Shown here: positions 25,400 to 38,856 of the stretch, in pieces | How the letters are laid out: each line of letters starts with the position of its first letter | Numbering within the stretch: the stretch's first letter is position 1 | Assembly (NCBI RefSeq): GCF_047495875.1 | Contig: NC_092461.1 | Location: forward strand, 68,746,299-68,810,298 | Length of the DNA stretch: 64,000 nt | Origin: Pithys albifrons albifrons | Lineage: Eukaryota > Chordata > Aves > Passeriformes > Thamnophilidae | Direction of reading: 5' to 3' | Program-made: the position numbers and the translations under genes | Notes under the pieces: generated by a model | Told to the model about the DNA's origin: nothing | Seen by the model: only the letters and a program-made list of their open reading frames with translations | Database searches by the model: none

Positions 25400-25720
25400 T
25401 GGCCCTATTGACCTTGGATTTGTGGTAGCTGGTTCTACGCTGGATCTAAGGTGATAACTATAATTCTATTTCTTTCTTTCTCTCTTTCTTTCTTTACATC
25501 TCCTAATTTCCTTGTCTTGATAGTTGGGTAACTTAAAGCTGGATGAGTAGGAATTTGCTAAGTCAATGCCTTGTGAAATTCTTTACGTTGATTGAATGTT
25601 TGCTTTAATCTTTTGTGAAGTTCCCTTATTTTCCAAAGCTGGTAAATAAAAGTGTGTTATTTTGATCTCCTGAAGTCATCTTCACGTTTTTCCCATGCAT
25701 GGCCTAAAGGCATAAAAGAA
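25400..25720 (+). mobile_element. Possible LTR fragment (R-U5-like)
   Basis: A T/C-rich stretch (TTTCTTTCTTTCTCTC), then CAATGCCTTGTGAAATTC and GCTGGTAAATAAAAG with AATAAA at 25645-25650, followed by a GT/T-rich part. The order resembles the 3' half of an avian LTR on the plus strand. The GC-richer sequence at 25180-25400 may be part of the same element. I cannot place its ends. Confidence 0.4.
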
Positions 25721-26591
25721 CCTAAGGCCCTTTAATGAATCCTTTGGGTGGATTTTTGGGGCCTCACATTTTCTTGGTGTAAAACCCCTTTGATAAGCTT
25801 GTAGGGTAACCCTGGGATCTTAAAGAAGATCATTAAATTGCATATATATTCATGCTCATACAAAAAAAAATCTAAAATTCTTCAAATGTTTTTAGAGCAC
25901 AGTCCTCCCGAGTTAACATTTAGCTAATGTAGTGCTATACTCTCTTTTAAGGTTGTGAATAGGTTTGAGGCATTCAGGAAGTGTAACTTCTGGAACTTTA
26001 GTTTAGCAAAGCAGTCATGTCTCTAATTACTTTAGCCCCATGTGTAACTGCTAACTTTTCTGAACAAATGCAGTACTTCTGTAAATCTTCACATTTCAGG
26101 GACATCTCTGAATATACTCTGAAACTCTTAGCATGGCAAAAAAAGCAGTTCTTAGGAAAAACAAAAAAACCACAACTTTTTTATAGAATGAGGCTTACTT
26201 CTGATACTTATGTTATTAAGTAAAGCTACTATAATAAGCTCCTATAAAGCTACTATAATAATTCAATGTAAGTAATTCAGTAGTAACTCTACAACAAATA
26301 ATTTCCATGGCTTTGAACATGTGCTTTTCTTTTAAAAAGTATAATTATACTGTTCAGTTTCTCACACTGAGACTCATGCATAAGATTAGAGAACTGTAAA
26401 ACCCAATATGCAAATCAAATGGAAAATGAAAATTTCTTAAGTGGTCAGTGTTCTCACAGTGCATATATGAAGATGGTTGCAACAGAGCCACTGAAGACAA
26501 CCAAATCCAGAGAAAACACTATTATATCTGTGGCATTGATTTATTTTCAAGCAGTTAATTTACAGTGTTTATATCTTCTCAGTGTTTTTAC

Positions 26592-26811
26592 CTGGTAAAG
26601 CTTTCTGGTCCTCAGTGACTGCAGGGAATTCTTTCACCAGCACCTGGTCTTCTCTGTTAAGAGTGAGCCAGCAGTTACAGTCAAAGTTCAGTTCTTGTTT
26701 TGTATGTAACTCTTCCAAGCGAAAAGACTTCAGATGCCACCCCTCAAAGCCTGGCGCATCATCACAGCTGACTCGAATCTTGTATACATCTCCCAGATCT
26801 CCAGTCTCAAC
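26592..26811 (-). CDS. Exon C2: second half of PLAT module C
   Basis: The 220-nt exon has acceptor TTTGTTGCAG and donor GTAAAA, phase 0 to 1. It codes 73 residues. VETGDLGDVYKIRVSCDDAP and then GWHLKSFRLEELHTKQELNF follow the DLG-Y-KIR, GWHL and strand layout of a PLAT second half. FDCNCWLTLNREDQVLVKE is the Cys-x-Trp-Leu end. The HDNTG turn has become CDDAPGF. FRLEELHTKQEL closely resembles LRLKDLDTKQEL in exon G2b. Confidence 0.92.
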
Positions 26812-27205
26812 CTGCAACAAATAGGAGGAGGAAGAATGTACTGTCAGGGCTGGTTCTCTTACAGAGATTTTCTCAAATCCCTGTGTAGAACTCCTAAATT
26901 TAACATTAACCCATGGGAAAATTGTATTTGTGTCTGGGATATGTGTGATGACAGAATCAATCCTTCTGTTTTCATGTTATGATCACAGATGAAATTATCT
27001 CCCTCATTAATATTATAAACAGGATACTTTACCTTTAGAGTGGGTCATAGTTAAAATCAGAAAGATCTGTGTATTTAGGCTGTTTGGACAAAAGCTAATG
27101 TAAAGTTGTGACCCTGCTTGATAGAGAGAGCATTAAGTTACAATTAAAGGTTCTAATACTGGCAATTGAACGAGGTAATAGTTTAAAGATGATTACTGTG
27201 AGCCT

Positions 27206-27386
27206 AAAATCACAGAACTGTTTAGGTTGAAGAAGACCTGCTACTAACCCAACACTGTCAAGCCCACCACTGAACCATGTTCCCAAGTACCATATCTACA
27301 CATCTTTTAAATACCTTCAGGGATTGTGACTCAACCACTTCCCTGGGCACTCTATTCTAATGCTTGACAACATTTCTGGTAAAATT
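27206..27386 (-). mobile_element. CR1 LINE 3' fragment
   Basis: The plus strand carries AATCACAGAACTGTTTAGG, AACCATGTTCCCAAGTACCA and ACCACTTCCCTGGGCA, the recognisable reverse complement of the avian CR1 3' region. Diverged and short. Confidence 0.75.
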
Positions 27387-29602
27387 ATCAGCAGATTTTC
27401 ATTTTAGGTGAAGAAATTATAGGAAGTTTTAACTAAATTCTCATTTGCTAAGTAATTTGTTTTAGAACAAGACACTACTTGATAACCAATTTTTTGTAAA
27501 AGAGAAAGGATATTTCTGAATAAAAATAAATCATGAATGTCACAGAAATAACTCTTTAGGACAACACAGTCCTGTTCCCATACTACATATGGAAAATTCA
27601 ATAACTGGTTGCTGATTGTGAGTTTCTGTGAGATCTGGTTAAACCATCCAGTCTAGAGCTGTGGGAACTGAGATGGTCACACTGCATCAAGTGCTAATGA
27701 TCTGCTTGATAAATTTGCAGAACAGCAGGAATTGTTGGGACAGCCTTTCACTGTCAAGCTGCAAGAAAGACAGCATAGGAAGTGATTTTTCAGTGAAACA
27801 ACACATAATTGTTACTTTTAAAAGGTAACAAATATTTGTAAGAAGGATCAAATCAGGAAATGTTGCCAGTGCAATGGCCTTGTTCTCCCCCCATAATGCT
27901 TTCCCCCCCCCCCCACCCACATGCACCAGTTACAACATAAGAGTTGGTGACTTTCCAGGAAATAAATCCTTAGTGCACCCTAAGAGAAACCTATAGCACC
28001 ACAGTAAGAAACTGAAGTTGGTCTTATATAATCGTGTCCTGGTATTAGCAGCATCACCAGCAGATTGGTTCCTTAAACAGAGCACAAACCTCCTAACAGA
28101 TGATTTATACTGCTTCTCAACAGAGCTCTGAACATGATAGCCCTTCAATGGTGACCTCGCTTGCTTAAAGTTAGTTCACGCGCCTTTGCACAGTGGGCAC
28201 ATACAGCTACCCCATTCTTATTAGAAAGGAACCATATAAAAAACTTTGGCTTTGTCATTTTGGGACAGTTGGTCACAGTCATTAATAAATGTTATGCAAA
28301 ATAGAAATAGTAGACATCAGTGTATGAGGAGGAACAATGAACTGAAAATAAAACAACCTGCCCAAACCATTTTACATGAACTTGAACTGTTTATGATGGA
28401 TAACTTATGAAGAGAGGCCTTTGAAAGGAAGGAATTGCACCTGTTGACTTAAAAGATTACTTCCAGTCTAAATTTCTTAAGATAAGTATTGTAAGTGGTT
28501 ATAATAGGTAAGTATTATAAGTGGTTTCCATGGCACTCATACAAATTTTCAAGATTCAAGGCATTGTTCTTTAAGGACCAGGGAAGAAATGTTTCCTATT
28601 GCCTATATAACAGTCCCAAGGCTGCACAGAACCTCTCCACTCCTGATCACTACTCATCACAGCCACATAGCAATAGCTTTACACAGAAGAAGGCACTTGT
28701 CCTCTCATTACTCCTACCCTGCCCTGCCTGTCTGTACACCTTTATGCTTACAGAACTTAAGGCTATTCCTGACTTGGTCTCATCTGCTGCACTATGAAAA
28801 GGGAAACACGTGGGCAGAATTTTATGGCAAGATTTTTTCATTCATGCTGTCTGTATTGCAAAGGATATCATTAGCTATGTATCATTAGCTGTGGTGGACT
28901 AAGTGGACTAATTCCTTGTAAAATATGCATTCCACCTTATTAAATTTAACAGGAATTATTTGGGTTCATTGAGAGGAGAGTGCATGAGTTCTTCACTTAT
29001 TTAAACTATGATTCTTTCACAGGCCAAAACATTATTGCTTCCTCTTTCAGAACCAAACTACAGACTTTTAAAATTACTGCTTCAAGAATTTCTTCCTCAT
29101 ACATGGACCCCCATGACTGTACCACACAGCTACTCTAAATGCTGTTAACAACTTATTCCACAAAGCTCTCTGTTTAGGAGTTGCAAAAGTACAGAACTTG
29201 GTTATTTTTATGTGACAGGGTAAGCTGTACCTTACATTTTATTTTGTCTTCTGCTAGCCAAATTTGCAAATCTCTGGGTTTCTAAGTTGCCATAAATACA
29301 TATGCTAAAATCCTTGTAAAAATGCACAGATGAGACATACAGGAAAATAATTCCAGAACACAGGACAGACTATTTAAAAGCCACAATTTCCCCCTTTGTT
29401 TCTAGAAACCCAATTTCAATTATTTCTGTGACTGCCTTTGAACTAGCAAGCTCTAATAATCATACCATTTATGGTCCATGGAATTAAACACAACTATTTT
29501 CAATTGAGTATATTAGAAATTTCCCTTTTTTCAGGTATTTGTTTTTTCCCCAAGAGTTCTGATCAATATCAGTCTTTTTTTGTCCAGCTCCATCTTTGTA
29601 GC

Positions 29603-30447
29603 TGTCTTAGTTTGAGGGAAACCAAAATGTTTACCAAGATCAGAGGAAAGAATTCCTCCTCGATAACAATGTCACCTCTTATTAAATTTAGGAGAAACAA
29701 AACTTTAATTAGAAAATGTATTGAAGAAGGATAACTGTTCTTAACTACTATCTATAGATATAACTATGAACAGATCAGAGAAAACTACTGCCCCACCACC
29801 ACCACCACCACCACCCCCCTCCTAAAAATCTGTAGGTTCCTCCTGGTGCGATTATATTTATGGACAGTGTCAGTGTCACACCTCGGCTGGCTGCGAGGTG
29901 AATTCTCGGTCTTTTCTGAGTGAGGCAGAGACAAGGGGAATGTATGACTTACATGGCACAGGATGGAGCCTTTTCAGTGGGGGAAGAGCAGACTCTCTCC
30001 TTGTCCTTTGTTCAAAAGAAGGAAACGCTTGGAGTTGAGGAGTGGTGGTAATTCCCAGAAATCTCCTTGCAAAGTCAGTCCCCAGGAGAAAAAAAAAGGT
30101 CTGCAGTGTGACCCAAAGCAGCTGTGACCCTCCTCTCTCTCTTTTCTCTAGCTCAGGCTGCCCAGAGATGGAGGGGGGAAGGCGAAGAGCACAGCCAGAA
30201 GGAGCTCTCACCAGCTCAGCAAAACAGTGTCTTTCCCCAGCAGCTGCCCAAAACAAAGCGAAGCCAGCACACAGAAAAAGCCTCTTCCCCTCCCTGGTGC
30301 ACTGAGTCTGTTTTCTCACCTCCACCCCACCATTCAATTGGAATCTATAGTCATTAACCACTCCTTTGTTCTCAGTCCTGGCACTTCAACTCCCAAAACC
30401 TTTGTATTGGTAGGGTGAGAAAAATTCCCTGAAGGAGCCCTTTGACA
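29603..30447. mobile_element. Solo LTR of an endogenous retrovirus (ERVL-like) with 5-bp target duplication
   Basis: The 845-bp segment begins TGTCTTAGTTTGAGGG and ends TTTGACA, so its ends are TGTC...GACA. GTAGC directly precedes it (29598-29602) and directly follows it (30448-30452), a clean 5-bp target-site duplication. Five bases is usual for ERVL-type integrations. It includes a CCA simple repeat and a locally GC-rich part (29870-30310). No internal viral genes are present, so recombination between two LTRs has probably removed them. Small open frames inside are not genes. Confidence 0.82.
29790..29812 (+). repeat. CCA trinucleotide repeat inside the solo LTR
   Basis: About seven ACC/CCA units followed by a C run. 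Confidence 0.8.
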
Positions 30448-31035
30448 GTAGCCTAGTGTTACCATTACAACATTCTTGTAATCCTTTCCTGAGCAGTTTA
30501 ATATGATCAGTTTGCCTTTTATCCCATAATTGGTTCTCCCTCTATTGATGTCTATTAATTGACGTAACATGAACTTTGAACCAGGGACAGATATATAATG
30601 CATCACAAATACCCTCGTTTTAAATTTGTAGAATGTTTGCAAGAGGACACTTTACCTTGCTCATTACTATTGTTTCCTAATTATTTTTCCCCATTTATTT
30701 CTTCTGAACAGTCTTAAGTAATTTTCATAACCTGAAATCTTAGCTGAGTTGGATGTGATTTCTCATATACTAAACAAAAAATATTTTTCCCTTACATGAC
30801 TTATAATCAGGAGAAGGCTCTGACAAAGCCACTGGACTTTTTAAGATCTCTGAGACAGGTAACTGATGAATATGATTAGAGAATTTGATAACATATTAAT
30901 CTTTTCTTTTTGACTCACACAGGGTTTCTCAAAGACTTTATGCCTGCTGTGTTTAAAGCTTTGTAAGTGTTGCTGTTTGGGTGGACATTTAAAGTAAATT
31001 ATTTTTAATTATTTTTCCTGTTTTTTAAAAAAGTT

Positions 31036-31053
31036 GGGGGTGGGGTGGGGGGG
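31036..31053 (+). repeat. G-rich run
   Basis: Three G blocks separated by single Ts (GGGGGTGGGGTGGGGGGG), a potential G-quadruplex on the strand opposite the host transcript. Confidence 0.75.
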
Positions 31054-33920
31054 AAGAGATACTTAAATTATTCTAGTTAACAGGGTGTGGTCAAAGCATT
31101 CTAAAATTCAGTTGAACAATATTCTGCCATATACTCCAGAAATCCTGCTGCCTGTTGTTTGGAACATCATCTCATATTGTGGAAAACATATGGAGTATTG
31201 TATTGTGCTATTTCAAACTTTCTGTCACCCTCATGGCTCTTACCAAAAACACATTCCATATTTATTGTGTATTTACAGTCTTACTTGCAGAGCTCTATTG
31301 CTCATTTTGTACTACTTGTGCTAGTGTTTTGGAGAGTGGTTTTAGGGATCTCAATCTCAAAATCTGTTGGTTGATGTACCTTTGCATTTTATGGATCTCT
31401 GGATAAGAAGACTGTGCACAATACACTAGGACTCTCCAAAGGCATGCTCTCAAAGCTTACTCTGCAAGCAACCAAGAAACATAGATAACTGGGAGAAAGG
31501 TCTATATACTTTACCAATCTACTACTCCATGTGAGATCAACGATTGATTTTTATCATCACCAGACTATCACAGACAAAAAATTCTGCTGCTGCACTGGTA
31601 TTTCTTGTCATGCTATCATCTGTGCTAAAACTCTCATCAGATTTCATAACATCGACACATTCACCTATTTCTCAATTTATTTTTAAAACTAAGATCTTCT
31701 AATTAAATTTATTCTTATTTAAGCAGCTCAAACATCATATTACAGATTTTTGAGACCTCTGAAACTCAAATGTACCTCATAGCATGCTGTTATTTTCTCC
31801 CTTTTAATTTATTCTTTACACTTGCTATGTGCAATTAAACTACACCTGTTCTTTCATAGGAGTTGGTTGGTCATATTTTGGATCGAATAATCATTCTGAA
31901 TATGGTACACATCTGTGCATATACTTGTGTGAGAGCACCTGGAAAATCAGTAATTTAGATGCCTTTCTGTCCTCAGTGTGCTATAAATGTGTCTCTGAGA
32001 TTAAGCTTACTGTTTCAAAACTATCTGAGCTGCTTATAACACAAAACCTGTTGTTCTTTTTACTGCACTGTATTGCTAGGACTGGTTGTCTAAGACCAGG
32101 ATCGTGGTGGGGAGGTTAAAAACTCTTTTACTCCTAGTTATTGGAAAGCTGAATTCACAGCTTGTCCTCCTTGTGATTTCATACTCATGTCTCCAGCCTG
32201 CTGCTACAGTGAGAAAACATGAGCAAAGCCTCTGTATTCTTCTGCATGATCTTAATAAGAACAAAGAAAGGGAGAGCAAAAAGGAACTGGGTTATTAACT
32301 CAACCACCTAAAGAAGATATGTAGGTATTTATGAAGATATCTGTGAATCCCCAAATCCCCCTCTATGTCAGACCTGCTATTGTGTAAGCTGCACTGTAAA
32401 CAATGTGACAAAGAGATAAAATTTCAGGAACAATAAATAATGCTCAAATAGTTTTAATTTCTTCATACAAAGCAATAAAATCAAGGACATAAATAACTAT
32501 TGAAAAAATATAGGCACTAATGCAAAGCCAATCCAAAGTATGAACAAGCATTCAGAAAGCCTCTGGGGTGGAAGGGTACGATGAACAAGGTACCATGGTG
32601 CCAAGGATAGTAGAATATGAGGGACAACCACTACTGACACACAGCAATAATTATTTCCACTTGTATGCTACCCAATCATTGAAATTAGGCATCCTTAACA
32701 AAGAATATGTGTCATTTGGGAAATTGCCAATATGGTGGGTGTAGCAAAGGTCTGCTTTACGCAGTGATGCTTGACAAAATTCAGACAGCTGATGTGGTTG
32801 CTCTGCAGATAGACTCTGTCTCTACTGACCTTTTCAGTTTATGTTCATGGCGTAGGAAGCTCCTTTTGTTGTTCAGTGTGTTTCCTGTGTGTTTTCTGAG
32901 AAGCAGCTGGTTTCTTGTGTTTAAGAAAAGTCATTTGTCTTTTCATTTACTCCCTGTAAAGTTCCTAAATTGCCTTAGCTTGTTATTTAAACTAAAAATT
33001 CAGCCTGGATCAGGTCATTGCAATGAAGCTTTGACATAACTTTCTAAATGCATTTTTGCCATTGTTTTCAGAATGTTTATTGCAGCCATTGAAAAGTCTT
33101 TCTGAGCTATATAAAACTGACTTGAATTGCAAGCTATTTCTCTCATCTCAGTGGCTAGAAGCTCTACTTCATGCCAATCAGCAGAATTTGTCCAGAAAGC
33201 CAGGACAGAATTTGAACATTAAAAAATGGTCTCAGATGAATCCTCTCAAAGCAGCAGCATGCATGTTGGGTGAACAGGCAGTCAGGACTATGTTAGGGTT
33301 GATTTGAATACTGACCATATATAATATATTGCTGCAGAGTTCATCGTGCTTTTATATGCATGAATGCATTCTCCAGAGATTTATGATTATCCAAAAAATC
33401 CTCTGCCTGCTGGCCTGAGAGACAGAACTGTCTTGGGGGAGATTGGATACTACTTTACAAAGACGGAAATAAAGGAAAGAAAAGCCCTCTTGAGTCCCCT
33501 GGGAATGCTGCCCCATCCTTCATCTTCTGCATTCACAAATAATTGTATATTGCCTTTTGTATGAACTTCAACTCAGGAATCTTTAGGGAATTAGAAAAAA
33601 AAATGCAAGATGAATGCAATAAATTACACAAAAAGGTCCACTTTTCTCCATGATACATAACTCTTGAAGGCACTCAAAATTCAAAGAGAACGCCAGAGCT
33701 TGCTATAGTAGAACAGAACTACCAGCAGGAGATGACCCAAGACCTAAGTTTATGTAATTCCATCTTTGTAAATAATTACATCCTTTTTTTTGCCAGACAG
33801 ACTAACATTACATATATATAATCCTTATTTTGTAGACACACACACATATATCTACATATAAATTGCTTAGAGGGCAATGGCATGGTAAGGTCTGTGTAGT
33901 GCTGTATATTTATGACTCAC

Positions 33921-34090
33921 AATGAATTCATCCATTGCTCTGGGCAGAAAGCACACATATCCGGGGGTTTGTGGAGTAAGCAGAAGATCAACACTTTTGC
34001 TCCTTGAGCCATAAATCACAAGGGTCCTTTTACACTCCTGTGGCTCTGGGGAATCTCCATCTGTTTTAACTTGCACTCTCCACCGTTGTG
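33921..34090 (-). CDS. Exon C1: first half of PLAT module C (degenerate)
   Basis: The 170-nt exon has acceptor TTATTTTATTTAG and donor GTGAGT, phase 1 to 0. It codes 56 residues: QRWRVQVKTDG as strand 1, then RTLVIYGSRSKSVDLLL, ending MDEFI. The usual G-TDANV motif is replaced by DSPEPQECKRT, so this half is divergent, but the IYG strand and the DEFI boundary keep the domain pattern. Confidence 0.82.
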
Positions 34091-37000
34091 CTAAATAAAA
34101 TAAAGACATCCTTAGTATCAGTGCATCAATTAAACATTTTTAGTATCAATGGTAGAGAGCAATGGATGCCTTTGTTACTATTGCAACAAAGAATTTAAGG
34201 ATTATCATGAATTTACATCCCATTTATTAAAAATAGACTGGTAGACTTTTTTTGCTTGAAGATAAGTATAACTTAGACTTCAAAAGCATAAGACAACTGT
34301 TGAAGTGGGTATGAAAGCAGAAATTAGCACCAAGGAAGCAGAAAAAAAAAAGACTCTGCCTAGATTGTTGGTGGGGTTTTGGTGTGTTTCATTTTTTTAT
34401 TCTTTATATCAAAGCAGTTGCTTTAATTAAAATAATTATTTTAATATATTTCAGTTCTTAAAATGTTCTTCAATAACATGAAAAAGAAAACTAACATTCT
34501 GAAACATCTATATGTGATCTACTTGTAAGACCTGCTGGCTAATATACAACTAGTTAAGCAATGAAACTTCAACTTGTTTTCTACAATTTTTCTAACCTGA
34601 TTTGTCATGTTCAGTCTGCTCATTTGTCAGATCAGATTATTCATTAGGGTTGGAACAAAATTTAGGAAGTTCTAAAGACACTTCAGTTCATGGCTTTGGT
34701 CTTTCAGAAATCATTTTTGGTAGGTGAAGTGTACCCATAACAGTGTTAGAAGCCCAGAATGTGACAGAGAAGTTGTTCCAGGTGTGGGAAAAATATAGTG
34801 TAGCAGATGGACAGTATAGGTTAGGAAGTTACTTAAGTGCTTGAATTCAAATTAATTATTTGTTGAAAAGATTCTTGTTCCTGCTTAGCAAAAGGAACTT
34901 AAAAGTGGTAGGAAATCAAAAGTTTATATTTAGACTGTGGCCAGTACTGTGATAATATTATAATTTGCTAATGGGATTAATATAAAAGAGAACTATTTCA
35001 TGGTTGTGTGTAAGCCCACAATGCAATATGTAGACAAAAAATAATTGTTTAATTCAGAAATAAATTGGATGTGACTATTTTTCTTACAGTACTGTGTGCT
35101 TTTTTCATACCTTTTGTTTTTCTCCTCCTGCTTGGAGATAGAGACTGGATAAAAACCTGATCTGATTTCCTTGATTTATAATTTTCTCTTTTTTTCACTT
35201 TGTTTGCTTTAGCTAATTCTGTTTTCCCCCTTTTTACGGATCCTGTCTCTGCATTACATCTGACTGTTCCCTGACTCCTCTGGGCTCAGCTACAAAACAG
35301 CAGGCACATACACATCTCACAGGCAGTCTTGTGAGTAACACATTAGCTGAAAGGATCCTTCCATCTGAACTCTTTTATTTTAAGGTCATTTCCAGCAATG
35401 AGTCAGATGTAGTGTGCGGAAGGTCCACACTTTGCCTAATGAGGAACTTTTGCTGTTTGATATATGTGCCAGCTTTGAATTATTGCCTTGTGCCAGGTTG
35501 GCATGTGGTACTCTTCGGGGTGTCACATTTGGTGAGTCAAGCATGGTTTGAGCTTTTGCTGTTCCTAATCACTCTGAGGATTTATAAGGAGATTCAAATT
35601 TTTACAAAGACTCTCAACATAGCCCTGAATCTCTTATCCTGTCCAACTACACCCCAATTTGAAGGCTGTCCCAGAAACAATGTAGAGAGGAAATTAAGAT
35701 AATTTTGCACTTCTGCGTTTCCCAAGTGAGCTTTTTTGTCTCTTTGTAAGATCCCTTGGCTGCAGGAAAAAGCAATCCCCAAGTTAAGAGAAAGTACAGA
35801 TGCATAACTCCGTGTTCCCTCCTCAAAGAGTCAGCACATTCAGAGAAGGTATTTCAGGCAAGGTGATTTATTTTAATTAATAACCATGATTGTGCTTTTA
35901 AGTATTATTTCATCAGAAAGGCTGACACCAGATGGGAGTTTTGCAGAAAATAAATCAGTGGTTACAGATTTAAGGTCTGAGAATCTGTGACTCTTTATTC
36001 TCCTACATTTACTTTTAATGCTTCTACCCTTTGCCAACTGTGCTAACCCAGACTGACTACATTTTCTCTCAGTTCAGCAAATTCATTTAACCTGCTCATG
36101 CCAGAATAAGAAAAAAAATCTATTGTCTAATATTCTATTCACTTAGACAGTTACTTGGCAAGGATGGCTACACCAGTCAGGAGAGTGATGCCAAATATTT
36201 ATTGTGTTCAGTGATTTTTATCTCTCTCTCTAGGAGTGAAGTTCTGAGAATCAGATGGCTGTCTTTGAGTAGGTTATCTTTTGTGTTTCGTATGTGTAGC
36301 TACATTTAAAAAGAGACTTTTTCCCTGATATCACTGAACTGTGTTAAGTTCCTTTCAGAGTGATCAATGTGTTAGTGTATTATTGTACTTCTGGCTTATG
36401 TGAAAAGCCATGACCATTTACTTTGAGAATCAGTGTGAGAATCACTAAAATGAATAGTAGGGAAAAAACCAAAATTCTGTGGAAAAAAAATCTCAGAATT
36501 GCTTCTTTTCTATAATCATATAACCAAGGAACACATACAGAACACTCACATTACAGAGATATGTATATATGTTAGAAGCAGGGGTCAGCTGTTGGCTTTG
36601 AGAAATTAAATGAGATCAATCATAACAATTTCCTTCCAAAAATTCTTTTAACCACTAGTCTGAAACCTGAAAGTTCCTTTGGTAAAACTGTGAAAATCAA
36701 ACCTGCAATGACTCCCGCACATAGTAATCTGGGCATGGTAAAGCATAAAGTCAAAGGAGGGCTTATTTTCTGGTTTTTTTAAACACAGGCAGTTTATATA
36801 TTTTTAGAAGATTACCAAAATTGTTCACATGATTCCAGGTTTTGGGGAGTTTTTTTCAGTCTGGTGGTTTTTGGTCTTAAGAACTAGAATGACATTCACA
36901 CCTTGTTGGATGTAGGAGTAAGTTGCTTATTTTCTGGAGATTGTAGAGATTTGTGTTGCCTTGAGGTAGTCAGTCTGCTTAATTGTATTTCTTAGGGATT

Positions 37001-38856
37001 TCCACCTCCATCTGGCAACACATACTGTCTATGCTTTTTAGAAGCAGGACCATTCAATTTAAAATTTTGGAATTCTATGATTATTCTTAGTCCATTAACA
37101 AGTACTTGCATGGTAAGGAATAATTGAAAAACAGAATTAGTCATGGCAGAATTTACTAAGTATTTTCTCTTTTCTTATGAATTTTCTATATGCCATAATG
37201 CCAACAACCTTGCACATCTCTGAAATGTTCTCCTGTTCTCTTATCAGCTCTGACCTTGGTACCACACCATGATAGATTGACATAGAACTGAGTACAAGAT
37301 GTCTTTCCAAACCTGTTGTTACTCTCCTATAAAGTTCAGTCATGCAGGGTCTGTAGGATCACTAGTATGACAACACAAATTAAACTGCGAAAATTGCAAG
37401 ATCAGTCCTGCTTATCATCTTTTACACATAAGGCATAAAAGTCCAATCTTTCACCTATCTTGATTCTTCACTGGAATGAGCCCCTGGGTAAAATGAAGAT
37501 GGCTGAAGAGCAACTCAAGCTAAACTGTTACTAATTGACAGGTAGCTTCCTAAAAATGTTCTTCTCTTTTATAACTTCATTTTTCAGAACCTCTGATCTC
37601 AACGCTCTCTGGGTCCTCCTGGACATCTTGACAGTGGGACGTATCAAAAGCTGATTAAGAACAAGCCACTTCTTTCTCCTCATAACCAATATATTGAGTC
37701 TAACCACTGTTGACACTCACAGGCACTGAGCAGCTTGTGCATCTGTGCCTGCTTATTATTATATAATGAAGAATGAAGTTGTACCAGAAAAAATTTGAAT
37801 TGGTAGTAAAATACAGTCTCTTGTCTGAACATAAGGTGAAATAGATATTATGATTGCCTCTCTGCACTGTGCACTTAGCAGAATGTAGAATCCAATTCCA
37901 AGTCACTTGTGAAAATCAACTTTCTCTGTGGGAAAGGCTTTACTTACCTGAGTTCATCAGTCTACTCTTGTTAAAGTTATATTGCTGAGAAACAATAAAC
38001 CTTTTGGCTAAACCATTTAATTGAATGCAAACTATTTAATTTTCACTGAAACCGGAATTATATTGAGAGACCAGGACATCCTACAGAAGGCAAGTCACTG
38101 TTTTAAGAGACAAATGTTAACACTACTCTTTTTCAGTTTTGTCTCTCCTATAAAATTCCCAGACACAGTTGCATAGAATAGCTATTTACAGTTAAATGTT
38201 CATAAAAATACCTGTGTCAGTCTATCTTATCCGGTTAGAAAGAAACACAGAGACAGTGTCACAAATTTTAAACACCTGGGAGGAAGTAGTGTGTCACAGT
38301 GATGAGATTCTTTGTAGGTATAAAAACAGAAAGCTGACTGGGTAGTTTTCAATTAATTTTTTTTTATTCATTCAAGCAGATTTAGTCAACTGAATGCAAA
38401 TGTTACTTCACTAGAGGATTTGAGTTTAAAATGCATTATTTCTGGCTACTTTGGGATTTTGACCTGAAAATGCTTCCACTGACACTTCACAACACATTTT
38501 TCAACTTGATGATGTTTCCTGAGGGACCTGTCCCCAAGTATTAAATGACAGTGACATTGGAGTAAACAAAACAACACTTGAATCTCTTCTCAGAGGAATT
38601 CCTTGTTGATTTCAAGACAGAATAGTAGAAATATGAAGAAAATGAGAAATAGTTTGTTTTTCTCAATTGCTTATCAAGGTCTAGTCCTTTCTGTAGACTG
38701 TTGCCAGACAGTTTGTCTTTTTGTCTCATAGCTGATATACAGTACAACAGTACAATGAGGTCACTTGCTTACATTTTTGTCACAATACTGGTTTGCAGGT
38801 TAAATTCACAGAGCAAAAACTATGATGTAGAAAACACTGACTAGAAAATCTCTTAC
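34091..38856. other. Intron linker-C1
   Basis: About 4.8 kb of unique AT-rich sequence. I see no repeat family, exon or RNA gene that I can support. Confidence 0.6.

Larger units (their letters stand above)
24556..26591. other. Intron C2-D1
   Basis: About 2 kb. Holds a poly-G stretch at 25139-25161 and an LTR-like segment around 25400-25720. The rest is unique. Confidence 0.6.
26812..33920. other. Intron C1-C2
   Basis: About 7.1 kb. Holds a CR1 fragment (27206-27386), a poly-C run (27903-27914), a solo LTR (29603-30447) and a G-rich run (31036-31053). Short open frames elsewhere show no domain or splice context. Confidence 0.6.

Noticed and set aside
28495..28888. Two plus-strand frames of about 100 codons
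   Set aside because: Low-complexity, overlapping frames in a C/T-rich intron segment. No PLAT or other domain and opposite to the only supported gene.
29876..30361. Overlapping open frames of 77-161 codons on both strands
   Set aside because: They lie wholly inside the GC-richer part of the solo LTR, overlap in several frames and show no domain.
32707..33307. Successive plus-strand frames (110 and 83 codons)
   Set aside because: No recognisable motif, no paired splice signals and no neighbouring plus-strand exons. Consistent with chance frames in a long intron.
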